Positions 54,009-62,250 of a stretch of 64,000 nucleotides of DNA are shown in pieces; positions within the stretch are counted from its first letter, which is position 1, and every line of letters begins with the position of its first letter. Source of the stretch: an uncultured Planctomycetales bacterium (GTDB lineage: Bacteria > Planctomycetota > Planctomycetia > Pirellulales > Thermoguttaceae); NCBI GenBank assembly GCA_937889015.1, contig CALARR010000430.1:1-64000 (forward strand), written 5' to 3'. The notes under the pieces were generated by a model. The model saw nothing but the letters and a program-made list of their open reading frames with translations. It was not told where the DNA came from and ran no database searches. The translations under genes were made by a program, and so were the position numbers.

Positions 54009-56624
54009 TCAACGCCGCTTCTTCGATGCGTCAGCGGCCAACTGGTCCTTCCATTGCTGCAGCAGGCGGAGGGCCTCCAGCGGGGGCGTCGCGTTGACAT
54101 CCAGTCGCCGCAATTCCTCCAACAAGGGGTGCTCCATCGGCTCGAACAACGTGAGCTGGACTTCGCTCCGTCGCGGTCGGCCCGACCGCCGCGCGATCTT
54201 GGCCCGCCCCTCAGCGTCCAGGTGTTCCTGCTCCAACTGGAACAAGATGTCCTTGGCGCGTTCCACGATCTCCTTCGGCACGCCCGCCAGGCGTGCCACG
54301 TGAATCCCATAGCTCTTGTCCGCCGCGCCCGGGATGATCTTGTGAAGAAAGACGACCTCGTCCTGCCACTCGCGCACGGCCACGTTGTAGTTCTTGACCA
54401 GCGACAGCGATTTCTCCAGGTCGGTCAACTCGTGGTAGTGCGTGGCGAACAGCGTGCGGCAGCGGCTGCGCGCCTGAAGATACTCGACCACCGACCAAGC
54501 CAGCGAAATCCCGTCGTAGGTGCTCGTGCCCCGCCCGATCTCGTCCAGGATCACCAGGCTCCGCGTGGTGGCCGTGTTCAGAATCCGCGCCGTCTCGGTC
54601 ATTTCGACCATGAACGTGCTTTGCCCGCGCGAAAGCTCGTCGCTCGCCCCGACACGCGCAAAGATCCGATCGGCCACGCCGATCGTCGCCTCGCGCGCCG
54701 GCACAAAACTGCCGATCTGAGCCATTAGCGTCAGCAAGGCCACTTGGCGAATGTAGGTGCTCTTGCCCGCCATGTTCGGGCCGGTCACCAGCAGGATCAG
54801 TCCTTCCGCCTCGCTGGCCTGCACGTCGTTGGGCACAAAGGTCCCTTCCGGCTCCTTGATATCCAAGACTGGGTGTCGGCCGTCGATGATCCGCAGCACG
54901 GGCTCTTCGACCATCCCGGGCCGGCAGTAGTTGCGATCCACGGCCAGGTCCGACAAGGCGCACAACACGTCGATCTGCGCCAGCACCTGTGCCGTGCCCT
55001 GCAGCCGTATGCGTTCGGCGGCCACTGTGTCGCGCAGTTGCACGAACAACTCGAACTCCAATTGCTTCGAACGCTCGTCGGCCGTGAGAACCTTCTCCTC
55101 GTATTCTTTCAGCTCCGGCGTGATGTAGCGCTCGGCATTCTTGATCGTCTGCTTGCGAATATACTCGGCCGGGATCTTCTCGCGGTGTGCGTTGGTGACC
55201 TCGATGTAGTAGCCGAAGACCTTGTTGAACCCCACCTTGAGGCTGGAAATGCCGGTCCGCTCGGTCTCGGCTGCCTGGTAACGGGCAATCCACTGCTTGC
55301 CGCCGTGGGCCAATTCGCGCAAGCCGTCCAACTCGGCGCTATAGCCATCGTGAATGAACCCGCCGTCCCGGCATGACAGCGGGCACTCGTCGGCCAGCCC
55401 CGCCTCCAGCTTGCTCCGCAGATCGGGGCACAGATCGATTTGGGTCTCGCAATGGTTCAACAACGCGCTGCGGCGCGCGGTGAGCTTGGCCTTCAGCGCC
55501 GGCAGACTGCGCAGCGTGCGTCCCAAGAAGCTCAAGTCTCGCGGCGTGGCCCGGCCGGTGGTCACGCGCGCCAGCAACCGCTCCACGTCGTACACGCGCC
55601 GCAACATCTCCCGCAACTCGGCGGCCAGGTCTGGCGCCGCCACCAGTTCGGCCACGGCTTCGTGCCGGGCCTCAATGGCCGGAATCTGGGTCAAAGGGCT
55701 GGCGACCCACTCGGCCAGCAACCGCGAGCCCATCGCCGTGACCGTGCGGTCCAGAACCCACAGCAGCGAGCCCTCGCGGTGCCCCTCGCGCAGCGTGCGC
55801 ACGATCTCCAGGCTCCGCCGGCTCGACTGGTCGATCTCCAGGGCACTGCCGGAACGATAGGGCACCAGCCGGTTGATGTGCTCCAGCGAGCTGCGCTGCG
55901 TCTCTGTGAGATAGTCCAGAATCGCCCCCGCCGCCCGAATCGCCTGCGCGTCGTCTGCCGTGTCGCCGAAGCCGAAACCTTCCAACGAGGCGGTGCGGAA
56001 GTGCTTGGCCAGGGCGTCCTGCGCGGTCTGCCGGGAAAAGGCCCAGGCCGGCCGACGCGTGACCATCATCCGCTCGCTGGGCCGAGCCGGCAGCGGATCG
56101 CCCTCCTCGCTCAGCAGGCATTCGGCCGGCGCGATGCGCGCCAACTGGTCAGCCAGGTGTCGGCTGGCGAACGCGGCCGCAAAGAACCGCCCCGTTGACA
56201 GGTCGACCCACGCCAGGCCCACCGGATCGCCCGGGGCCACGGCCGCCAGGTAGTTGCTCTCGCGCGGATCGAGCAGCGCCTCGTCGGTAACGGTGCCCGG
56301 CGTGACCACGCGCGTGACCTCACGGCGTACGAGCCCCTTGGCCAGCTTGGGGTCTTCCACCTGGTCGCACACGGCCACACGCATCCCGGCATTGATGAGC
56401 TTGCCGAGATAACTCTCCAGTTGGTGGTAGGGAAAGCCGGCCATCGGCACGGCGTCGGGCCCCTTATCGCGGCTGGTAAGGGCCAAATTCAGGGTCTGGG
56501 CCGCCACCTTGGCGTCGTCGTGGAACATCTCATAGAAGTCGCCCATGCGAAACAGCAGCAACGCCTCGGGACAAGCCCGTTTGGCGTCGAGATACTGCTG
56601 CATCATGGGAGTTACTGTGGCCAT
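54009..56624 (-). CDS. mutS: DNA mismatch repair protein MutS
   Basis: An 871-residue mismatch sensor. The N-terminal mismatch-binding domain starts MMQQYLDAKRACPEALLLFRMGDFYEMF, with the F-x-E wedge in DFYEMF. Connector, core and clamp domains follow, then the ABC-type ATPase with Walker A GPNMAGKST, STFMVEMTETARIL, DEIGRGTSTYDG (Walker B) and the H-loop ATHYHELT. The C-terminal dimerisation region is the usual length. No mutL lies in the window. The start is the ATG giving MATVTPMMQQY. Confidence 0.97.
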   Translation of the reverse strand: MATVTPMMQQYLDAKRACPEALLLFRMGDFYEMFHDDAKVAAQTLNLALTSRDKGPDAVPMAGFPYHQLESYLGKLINAGMRVAVCDQVEDPKLAKGLVRREVTRVVTPGTVTDEALLDPRESNYLAAVAPGDPVGLAWVDLSTGRFFAAAFASRHLADQLARIAPAECLLSEEGDPLPARPSERMMVTRRPAWAFSRQTAQDALAKHFRTASLEGFGFGDTADDAQAIRAAGAILDYLTETQRSSLEHINRLVPYRSGSALEIDQSSRRSLEIVRTLREGHREGSLLWVLDRTVTAMGSRLLAEWVASPLTQIPAIEARHEAVAELVAAPDLAAELREMLRRVYDVERLLARVTTGRATPRDLSFLGRTLRSLPALKAKLTARRSALLNHCETQIDLCPDLRSKLEAGLADECPLSCRDGGFIHDGYSAELDGLRELAHGGKQWIARYQAAETERTGISSLKVGFNKVFGYYIEVTNAHREKIPAEYIRKQTIKNAERYITPELKEYEEKVLTADERSKQLEFELFVQLRDTVAAERIRLQGTAQVLAQIDVLCALSDLAVDRNYCRPGMVEEPVLRIIDGRHPVLDIKEPEGTFVPNDVQASEAEGLILLVTGPNMAGKSTYIRQVALLTLMAQIGSFVPAREATIGVADRIFARVGASDELSRGQSTFMVEMTETARILNTATTRSLVILDEIGRGTSTYDGISLAWSVVEYLQARSRCRTLFATHYHELTDLEKSLSLVKNYNVAVREWQDEVVFLHKIIPGAADKSYGIHVARLAGVPKEIVERAKDILFQLEQEHLDAEGRAKIARRSGRPRRSEVQLTLFEPMEHPLLEELRRLDVNATPPLEALRLLQQWKDQLAADASKKRR

Positions 56625-56835
56625 AACACTCTGCGCTGGAGGATGTTGCGAATGCGGTTTTGCTCTGGTCCGGCCGTCCCCGTGGGGCGCAGGAACGGAC
56701 CCATTCTAAGCGTGAGACCAGGGTCACGAAACCCCTGGTGACCTGGGGAACCTGGACAAGGATTGCGTCCCGAAAGAGCGCGTCCCAACGGCGGTCAACC
56801 CTCGCGTGTCTCGGCGTCGTCAAAGATGGGCTCGG

Positions 56836-56922
56836 CTCTTAGAGCCGGCTCCCGCCCCTGTCGGCAGTTCGGTCCCGCTGAGCCGCCCGGCGTGGCGGGG
56901 ATGGTTCTGGGGCAGGCTCTTA
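56836..56922 (+). repeat. Dispersed palindromic element, copy E
   Basis: Copy of the repeat family: it starts CTCTTAGAGCCGGCTCCC and ends ATGGTTCTGGGGCAGGCTCTTA. The internal stem is GTCGG with CCGGC (one G-T pair), and CAGT pairs with GCTG (one T-G pair). Its final TTA is the complement of the TAA stop codon of the leftward membrane protein gene. The 56625-56835 stretch beside it, up to mutS, holds no gene. Confidence 0.9.
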
Positions 56923-57351
56923 TTCGCCGCCGGCTTCGTCGAACGCCTGCCGCTCGAAGGGATTGTCGCGGTAGGGTCTGCGGTGTGTCAGCCACAACAC
57001 CAGCGAACAACCCAAGTAGGCCGGTCCCATCAGCGGTCCCCACCGCTCAAACTGGCGAACGTGGACCATTTCGTGACCGCGCGAGATGTCCAATGCGGCA
57101 TCCGTCTGTCCGAGGATCGTGTGCCCAAGGGTCAGCGCCATCGCCCCCTCCCCGCAGAAGAAACTCTGCAGCAGCCGCTGCACGCCGCCACCGTAGAACT
57201 CGATGACGTAGCCCCGAACGCGGACGTGTCCGCCCGTGCAAAGGCCCATCAATCCACAAAGCAGGCCGAGCAGTGTGTACGGCGAGGCCCAAAGTACTGC
57301 CAGGGGACGCCAAAACAGGATGCCCAGACGACGTGTTTCTGCCTTGGTCAT
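56920..57351 (-). CDS. Membrane protein with HExxH motif
   Basis: A 143-residue protein. Two or three hydrophobic segments (about 12-40 and 105-120) flank a motif HEMVHVRQFERWG (H-E-x-x-H), which suggests a zinc-dependent membrane peptidase or a relic of one. The segment IEFYGGGVQRLLQSFFCGEGAMALTLGHTILGQ precedes it. The family appears in planctomycetes without a tested function. The start was put at MTKAETRRLGIL; the open frame extends 34 codons upstream without similarity. Its stop codon lies in a palindromic repeat element. It is divergent from the heparinase-like gene. Confidence 0.65.
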   Translation of the reverse strand: MTKAETRRLGILFWRPLAVLWASPYTLLGLLCGLMGLCTGGHVRVRGYVIEFYGGGVQRLLQSFFCGEGAMALTLGHTILGQTDAALDISRGHEMVHVRQFERWGPLMGPAYLGCSLVLWLTHRRPYRDNPFERQAFDEAGGE

Positions 57352-57700
57352 GACAACTCCCGCACCACGCCGCAATCGGTTCCCGACACGAACTGCAAAA
57401 GACTGGGAAGCTGTCCCACGGCGAGTCATCGTACCACGGCGTAAATCGGACACTCAATCGCCAGCCAGCCTCTCCCCACACCGATAGGGTGGTGAGACGG
57501 GGCGTAGAACAGACCGCAATTGACTCGCTCGCAGAAGGTGTGGCGAAACCCTCAAGCCGCTGGCAATCGGGTGCGGCAGGGCTTATGCTGGAGGCGAACG
57601 CACAAAGCTCCCCCCGCCGCGTTGCGTGCCGGTTGCCGTCGCGACGGCGCCCCCTGCCCTGCCCCATTCTCCCCTGCCCGCCTGCACAGGAAGACCAACC
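57352..57700. other. Divergent intergenic region before the heparinase-like gene
   Basis: About 350 bases separating the leftward HExxH gene from the rightward polysaccharide-degradation genes. No gene, repeat or convincing promoter pair was identified; CAGGAAG before 57701 is the ribosome site. Confidence 0.35.
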
Positions 57701-59820
57701 ATGTTGCCCTGGCTTGCTTGTTGCATGTCTCTCTTGGCCCCGGTCCAGGCCGGACCGCGTTTGACCGATGCCCAGTTCTTTGCTGCCCTGGACCTGACCT
57801 CGCCCGGTCTGGAAAGAGTGGCCGAAGCCACCCAGCGTCAGGACTGGACCGCCGCGCGCGCCGCCTTCGGACGCTACTTCCGCCAGCGTAAGACGCCTCG
57901 CTGGCACATCGCCCCTCAGCAGCCCGCCAAAAACGCCAAGCCCCTCAGCTCCAAGTCCAAGGCCGAGTCGCTGCTGCGCCACGAGTGGACCTGGAACAAG
58001 CAACAGTTCCATCTGGGAACCGACATCGACTGGGCCTCCAACCCTATGAGCGAAGGCGAGTCGAAGACCAACGAGTGGAACGCGTCGCTGAACCGGCACT
58101 TCCATCTCCGCGAGCTGGCCAAGGCCTATGTGGCCACCGGCCAAGAGAAATACGCCGCCGAGGTGGTGGCCCAGATGCTCGACTGGATCGAAGACTGCCC
58201 CGTCTTGGAAGGCAAGTCGGGCAATTCCCCATATCACTATGCCTGGGAGACGCTCAACACGGCCGTGCGCGCCGGCGAGACCTGGCCGGATGCAATCTAC
58301 ATGCTTCTCCCCTCCCAATCGCTGACCGACGATGCCCTGTGCACGATTGCCAAGTCGCTGGTCGAGCATGCGCGGCATCTCGATCGCTGGCCGACGCGCA
58401 GCGGCAACTGGCTGACCATGGAGTCGGCCGCCTGTTTTGTTGTGGGCACGCTGCTGTGCGAGCATCGCGAAGCGGCCGCCTGGCGTGCCCATGGCATGGA
58501 GCGTCTGCACCGCCAGATGGCTACCGACGTCTATCCCGACGGACTCGAAATCGAATTGGCCATCGGCTACAACAATTGGGTGCTCCGCAATTTTTCGTCC
58601 ATTCTCGAACTGGCCCGGCTCAACGGCCGCGAGTCCGAGGTGCCGGCCGACTACCTGGCGCAACTGGAGCGGATGTACGCCTATCACGTCTATGCCTCGA
58701 TGCCCAACCGGCTGGTGCCGGGCCTGAACGACTCCAGCGACAGTTCGCCGGTGAAGATCCTTCAGGAAGGCTACCGTTACTTCCCGCAGCGCAAGGAATT
58801 TCTCTGGTTGGCCAGTGACGGCCAGCAGGGCCGGCCGCCGCAAGAGACCTCCTATGCCTTCCCCTACAGCGGCCACTACGTGATGCGTTCCGGCTGGGAC
58901 GCCGACGCGCGCTGGCTGCTATTGGACGCCGGCCCCTATGGTTCAGGGCATCAGCACGAAGACAAGCTCCAGTGCCTGCTGTCCGCCTATGGCAAGCCGC
59001 TGCTGATCGAAGCCGGCACCTACATGTACGACCAGTCGCGTTGGCGGCGTTACGTGCTCTCCACGCGCGGCCACAACACGATCCGTGTCGACGGCGAAGA
59101 GCAGAACCGCCGCAAGCAGCGCGAGAGCTTCGTGCTGCCCCTGCCCTTCCAGCCGCTGGACAACACCTGGGTCACGCGCAAGGAGTTCGACTTTGCCGTG
59201 GGCCGCTACGACTCGGGCTATGGCCCCAAGCGCGAGATCCAGGTCGTGCACACGCGCGCCGTGGTCTTCGTGAAGCCCGACTACTGGGTGCTCGTCGATA
59301 CGTTGCAACCGGCGGATGGAAGAGAACACGCTTACGAGTCGCTCTTTCACTTGAACGCGGGAACGGCCGACGTCCTGCCTGGCAGCTCGGCGGTGATGAC
59401 TCGCAGCCCCAAGGAAGCCAACCTGGTGCTCTGGCCGGCCGCGGCGCAAACGATCAAGGCCGAGATCGTCCAGGGCCTGACCGAAGAGCCCGTGCAAGGT
59501 TGGGCTCAACGTCCCTGGCGGCCCGTGCCCACGGCCGTGTACCAGTGGAAGGCCCAGGGCGTGTCGCGTGTGGCCACGGTGCTCTATCCCTGCCCCGCGG
59601 CCAGGACTCGCCGTTGCGTGCGGTGACCTTGCGACCCGTTGCCAGCAACGGCCGGCCGGCCGACGACGCGTTGGGCCTGGAGATCCACTTTGCCGACGGC
59701 CGGTGTCATACGTTGCTGATCGCCGACAAGGCCGGCGTCCAGCGCACGTGCCAGGGCCTTGCCACCCAGGCCCAGCTCCATTTCAGCGACGGCCGCGGCG
59801 TTTCCTTCGAGTATCCTTGA
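57701..59820 (+). pseudogene. Heparinase II/III-family lyase with a -1 frameshift near the C-terminus
   Basis: Exported polysaccharide lyase-like protein. From 57701 a signal peptide (MLPWLACCMSLLAPVQAG) and 641 codons run to a stop at 59624-59626. The alpha/alpha-barrel half carries NEWNASLNRHFHLRELAKAY, and the beta-sheet half has the DAGPYGSGHQHEDKL motif and GHNTIRVDGEEQNRR of the family. In frame 1 the end is Arg-rich nonsense (AARTRRCVR). The natural continuation is in the -1 frame, from about 59596 to 59820 (RGQDSPLRAVTLRPV... to FEYP). One C too few in the CCCC run at 59593-59596 would explain it. It may be a sequencing error, a fresh mutation or a recoding site; most of the enzyme is intact. 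AGGAAG precedes the ATG. Confidence 0.75.
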
Positions 59821-59849
59821 ATTCACAGCCATCCGCCCAGGAGGTTTGT

Positions 59850-62201
59850 ATGCATCGTCTCCTCTGCCTGATGCTTGTCCTATGCGCGTGCGATCGGTCC
59901 GCCGCCAGCGACAATCGGCTGGTCAACGGCGACTTTGAGAACGCCCTGCAGGGCTGGACCAAGGCCTGGTCGCGCACGCAAGGCGTCAAGGCCGCGCGCG
60001 ATGAACAGGTGCGACATAACGGTCAAGCCGCGGTGCGTATTGAACATACCAACTCGCAAGACTGGAGCCTCGCCCAAGAGAAGCGGTTCGACGTGAAGCC
60101 CGGCGAGATCTACGAGCTTTCGGGCTGGCTGCGCGCCCAGGGTGAAGGCGAGATCATGCTGAGCGTCACGCTCTACGACGCGAAAAAGGAGGCCCTCGAC
60201 TGGATCTATGGTGGTCGCGACCTGCGCGGCGCCAGCGATTGGCGGCTGGTGCAGTCGCGATTCGTGATCCCGCCCGACGCCGCCGCCATCCTGCCACGCC
60301 TGACCGGACATGGTTCGCTGACCGCTTGGGCCGACGATCTCGCCTTGCGCCGCGTGGGCCAGATCGACATGTCGCAGGCCGAAAAACTGCCGGCCGCGAT
60401 CAGCAAACGCAATCGAGCGATCGAAGCCACCTTCCATCCGGCCGACGGCACGATCAGCCTGCGCGACCTGCGTTGCGGAGCCGCCTGGTCGCAGCGGCCC
60501 GAGAAACGCTGCTACGTGCTCAACGCCAAGGCCACCGACCAGGGCATCGTCGCCACACTGCTGGAACCGGCCAGCGTGTCGGAGATAGCCATTTCGCTGC
60601 AACTGGACGGCGACAAGCCCGAACTGGTGGTCGAACTGTCGGGCCAAGGTCCCATGTCGCGACTGAGCTATCCGCATCCCGTGGTCAGCCCGGCCAAGAG
60701 CTGGCTGATCATGCCCGTCAACGAAGGAATCGCCTATCCGGTGGACGACGAGGCGCTCCGCCCGATGCGCTATCATCTCTACGGCGGGCACGGGCTGTGC
60801 ATGGCCTGGTACGGCGTGACCGATCTGAACCACGGGTTGATGACGCTGGTAGAGACGCCCGACGACGCTGCAGTCAACGTGCCGCGTCTAGACGGCCGCT
60901 TGCACCTCGCGCCCGAATGGGAACCGCAGCGTGGCGAGTTCGGCTCCGTGCGGCGACTGCGCTACGTGGCCTTCGATCAAGGCGGCTACGTGGCCATGGC
61001 CAAGCGACACCGCGCGCACGCCCAGGCGCAAGGGCTATTGAAGACCCTGGCGCAGAAGCGCGCGGAGAACCCCAACGTGGACCTGCTGGTGGGCGCGGTC
61101 AACGTGTGGGCCTTTGGAGTGGATGGCACAAAGCTCTGCCCGGAAATGCAGTCGCTGGGCATCCAGCGCATCTTGTGGAGCGCCGGCGGCAAGACCGAGC
61201 AACTCCAGAAGCTCAACGCCATGCAAGACGTGTTGACCAGCCGCTACGACATCTACCAGGACTGCATGGACCCAGCCAATTTCCCCAAGCTCAAGCACGT
61301 GCATGGCGACTGGACGTCCGACGGCTGGCCCAAGAACATCATGCTCGATGCCCAGGGCAACTGGATTCGCGGTTGGCGCGTCGATGGCCGCGAGGGCGAG
61401 CCCTACTGGTGCGGCGTGCTGTGCGACCGCCTGGCCCCCGACTATGCTCGGCGGCGAATCGCTGCCGAACTGAAGGAGAAGCCCTATCGCTGCCGGTTCA
61501 TCGACACGACCACCGCCTCTCCCTGGCGCGAATGCTACGCGTCCGACCATCCCCTCACGCGAAGCGAAAGCAAGCGGTGGAAGATGGAGCTCCTGGACGT
61601 GGTCAGTCGCGAGTTCAAGCTCGTCACCGGCTGCGAGACAGGCCACGAGGCCTCGGTGCCCTATCTGCATTATTTCGAGGGCATGCTCAGCCTGGGGCCC
61701 TATCGCGTCAAGGACTCCGGCCGGCGCATGGCTGATGTGGTCGACGAGGTCCCCGAACAGGTAGCCAAGTTCCAGACGGGCCACTACTATCGGCTGCCCT
61801 TGTGGGAACTGGTGTACCACGACTGCACGGTGGCCCAATGGTACTGGGGCGACTACAACAACAAACTGCCCAAGCTTTGGGATCGCCGCGACCTGTGGAA
61901 CGCACTGTACGGCACATCGCCCATGTTCCTGTTTGTGCGCAAGGTCTGGGAAGAGAACCGGGAACGGTTCGCCAAGAGCTACCAAACAGCCACGCCCGTC
62001 GCCCGCGCGACCGGTTACAGCGAGATGCTCTCGCACGCCTGGCTCAACGAGGACCATTCGGTGCAGCAAACGCGTTTCGCCAACGAAGTCGTGGTCACCG
62101 TGAACTTCGGCGACCAGGCCTACCGCATGGCAGATGGAGCGACACTCGCGCCGATGAGCCACCGTGTGGAGGGAATGGATAAGGGCAAGCGGTCCCCCTG
62201 A
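59850..62201 (+). CDS. Large secreted glycosidase-like protein with N-terminal carbohydrate-binding module
   Basis: A 783-residue exported protein. A signal sequence with a possible lipobox (LLCLMLVLCAC) is followed by a CBM4/9-like jelly-roll (about 20-165: NRLVNGDFENALQGWTKAW ... FVIPPDAAAILPRLTG). A beta-sandwich region and then a barrel-like part follow (FIDTTTASPWRECYASDHPLTR, LVTGCETGHEASVPYLHYFEG), resembling the GH101/GH129-related DUF5696 group. Acidic candidates for catalysis are in those two segments, but the mechanism cannot be assigned. CAGGAGG sits 9 bases before the ATG. It follows the heparinase-like gene by 29 bases, so they form one secreted glycan-degradation unit. Confidence 0.7.
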   Translation: MHRLLCLMLVLCACDRSAASDNRLVNGDFENALQGWTKAWSRTQGVKAARDEQVRHNGQAAVRIEHTNSQDWSLAQEKRFDVKPGEIYELSGWLRAQGEGEIMLSVTLYDAKKEALDWIYGGRDLRGASDWRLVQSRFVIPPDAAAILPRLTGHGSLTAWADDLALRRVGQIDMSQAEKLPAAISKRNRAIEATFHPADGTISLRDLRCGAAWSQRPEKRCYVLNAKATDQGIVATLLEPASVSEIAISLQLDGDKPELVVELSGQGPMSRLSYPHPVVSPAKSWLIMPVNEGIAYPVDDEALRPMRYHLYGGHGLCMAWYGVTDLNHGLMTLVETPDDAAVNVPRLDGRLHLAPEWEPQRGEFGSVRRLRYVAFDQGGYVAMAKRHRAHAQAQGLLKTLAQKRAENPNVDLLVGAVNVWAFGVDGTKLCPEMQSLGIQRILWSAGGKTEQLQKLNAMQDVLTSRYDIYQDCMDPANFPKLKHVHGDWTSDGWPKNIMLDAQGNWIRGWRVDGREGEPYWCGVLCDRLAPDYARRRIAAELKEKPYRCRFIDTTTASPWRECYASDHPLTRSESKRWKMELLDVVSREFKLVTGCETGHEASVPYLHYFEGMLSLGPYRVKDSGRRMADVVDEVPEQVAKFQTGHYYRLPLWELVYHDCTVAQWYWGDYNNKLPKLWDRRDLWNALYGTSPMFLFVRKVWEENRERFAKSYQTATPVARATGYSEMLSHAWLNEDHSVQQTRFANEVVVTVNFGDQAYRMADGATLAPMSHRVEGMDKGKRSP

Positions 62202-62250
62202 CCGGCCCCCGACCCCCAAATCAGAATCTCGACAAACAAGGGCAACCAGA

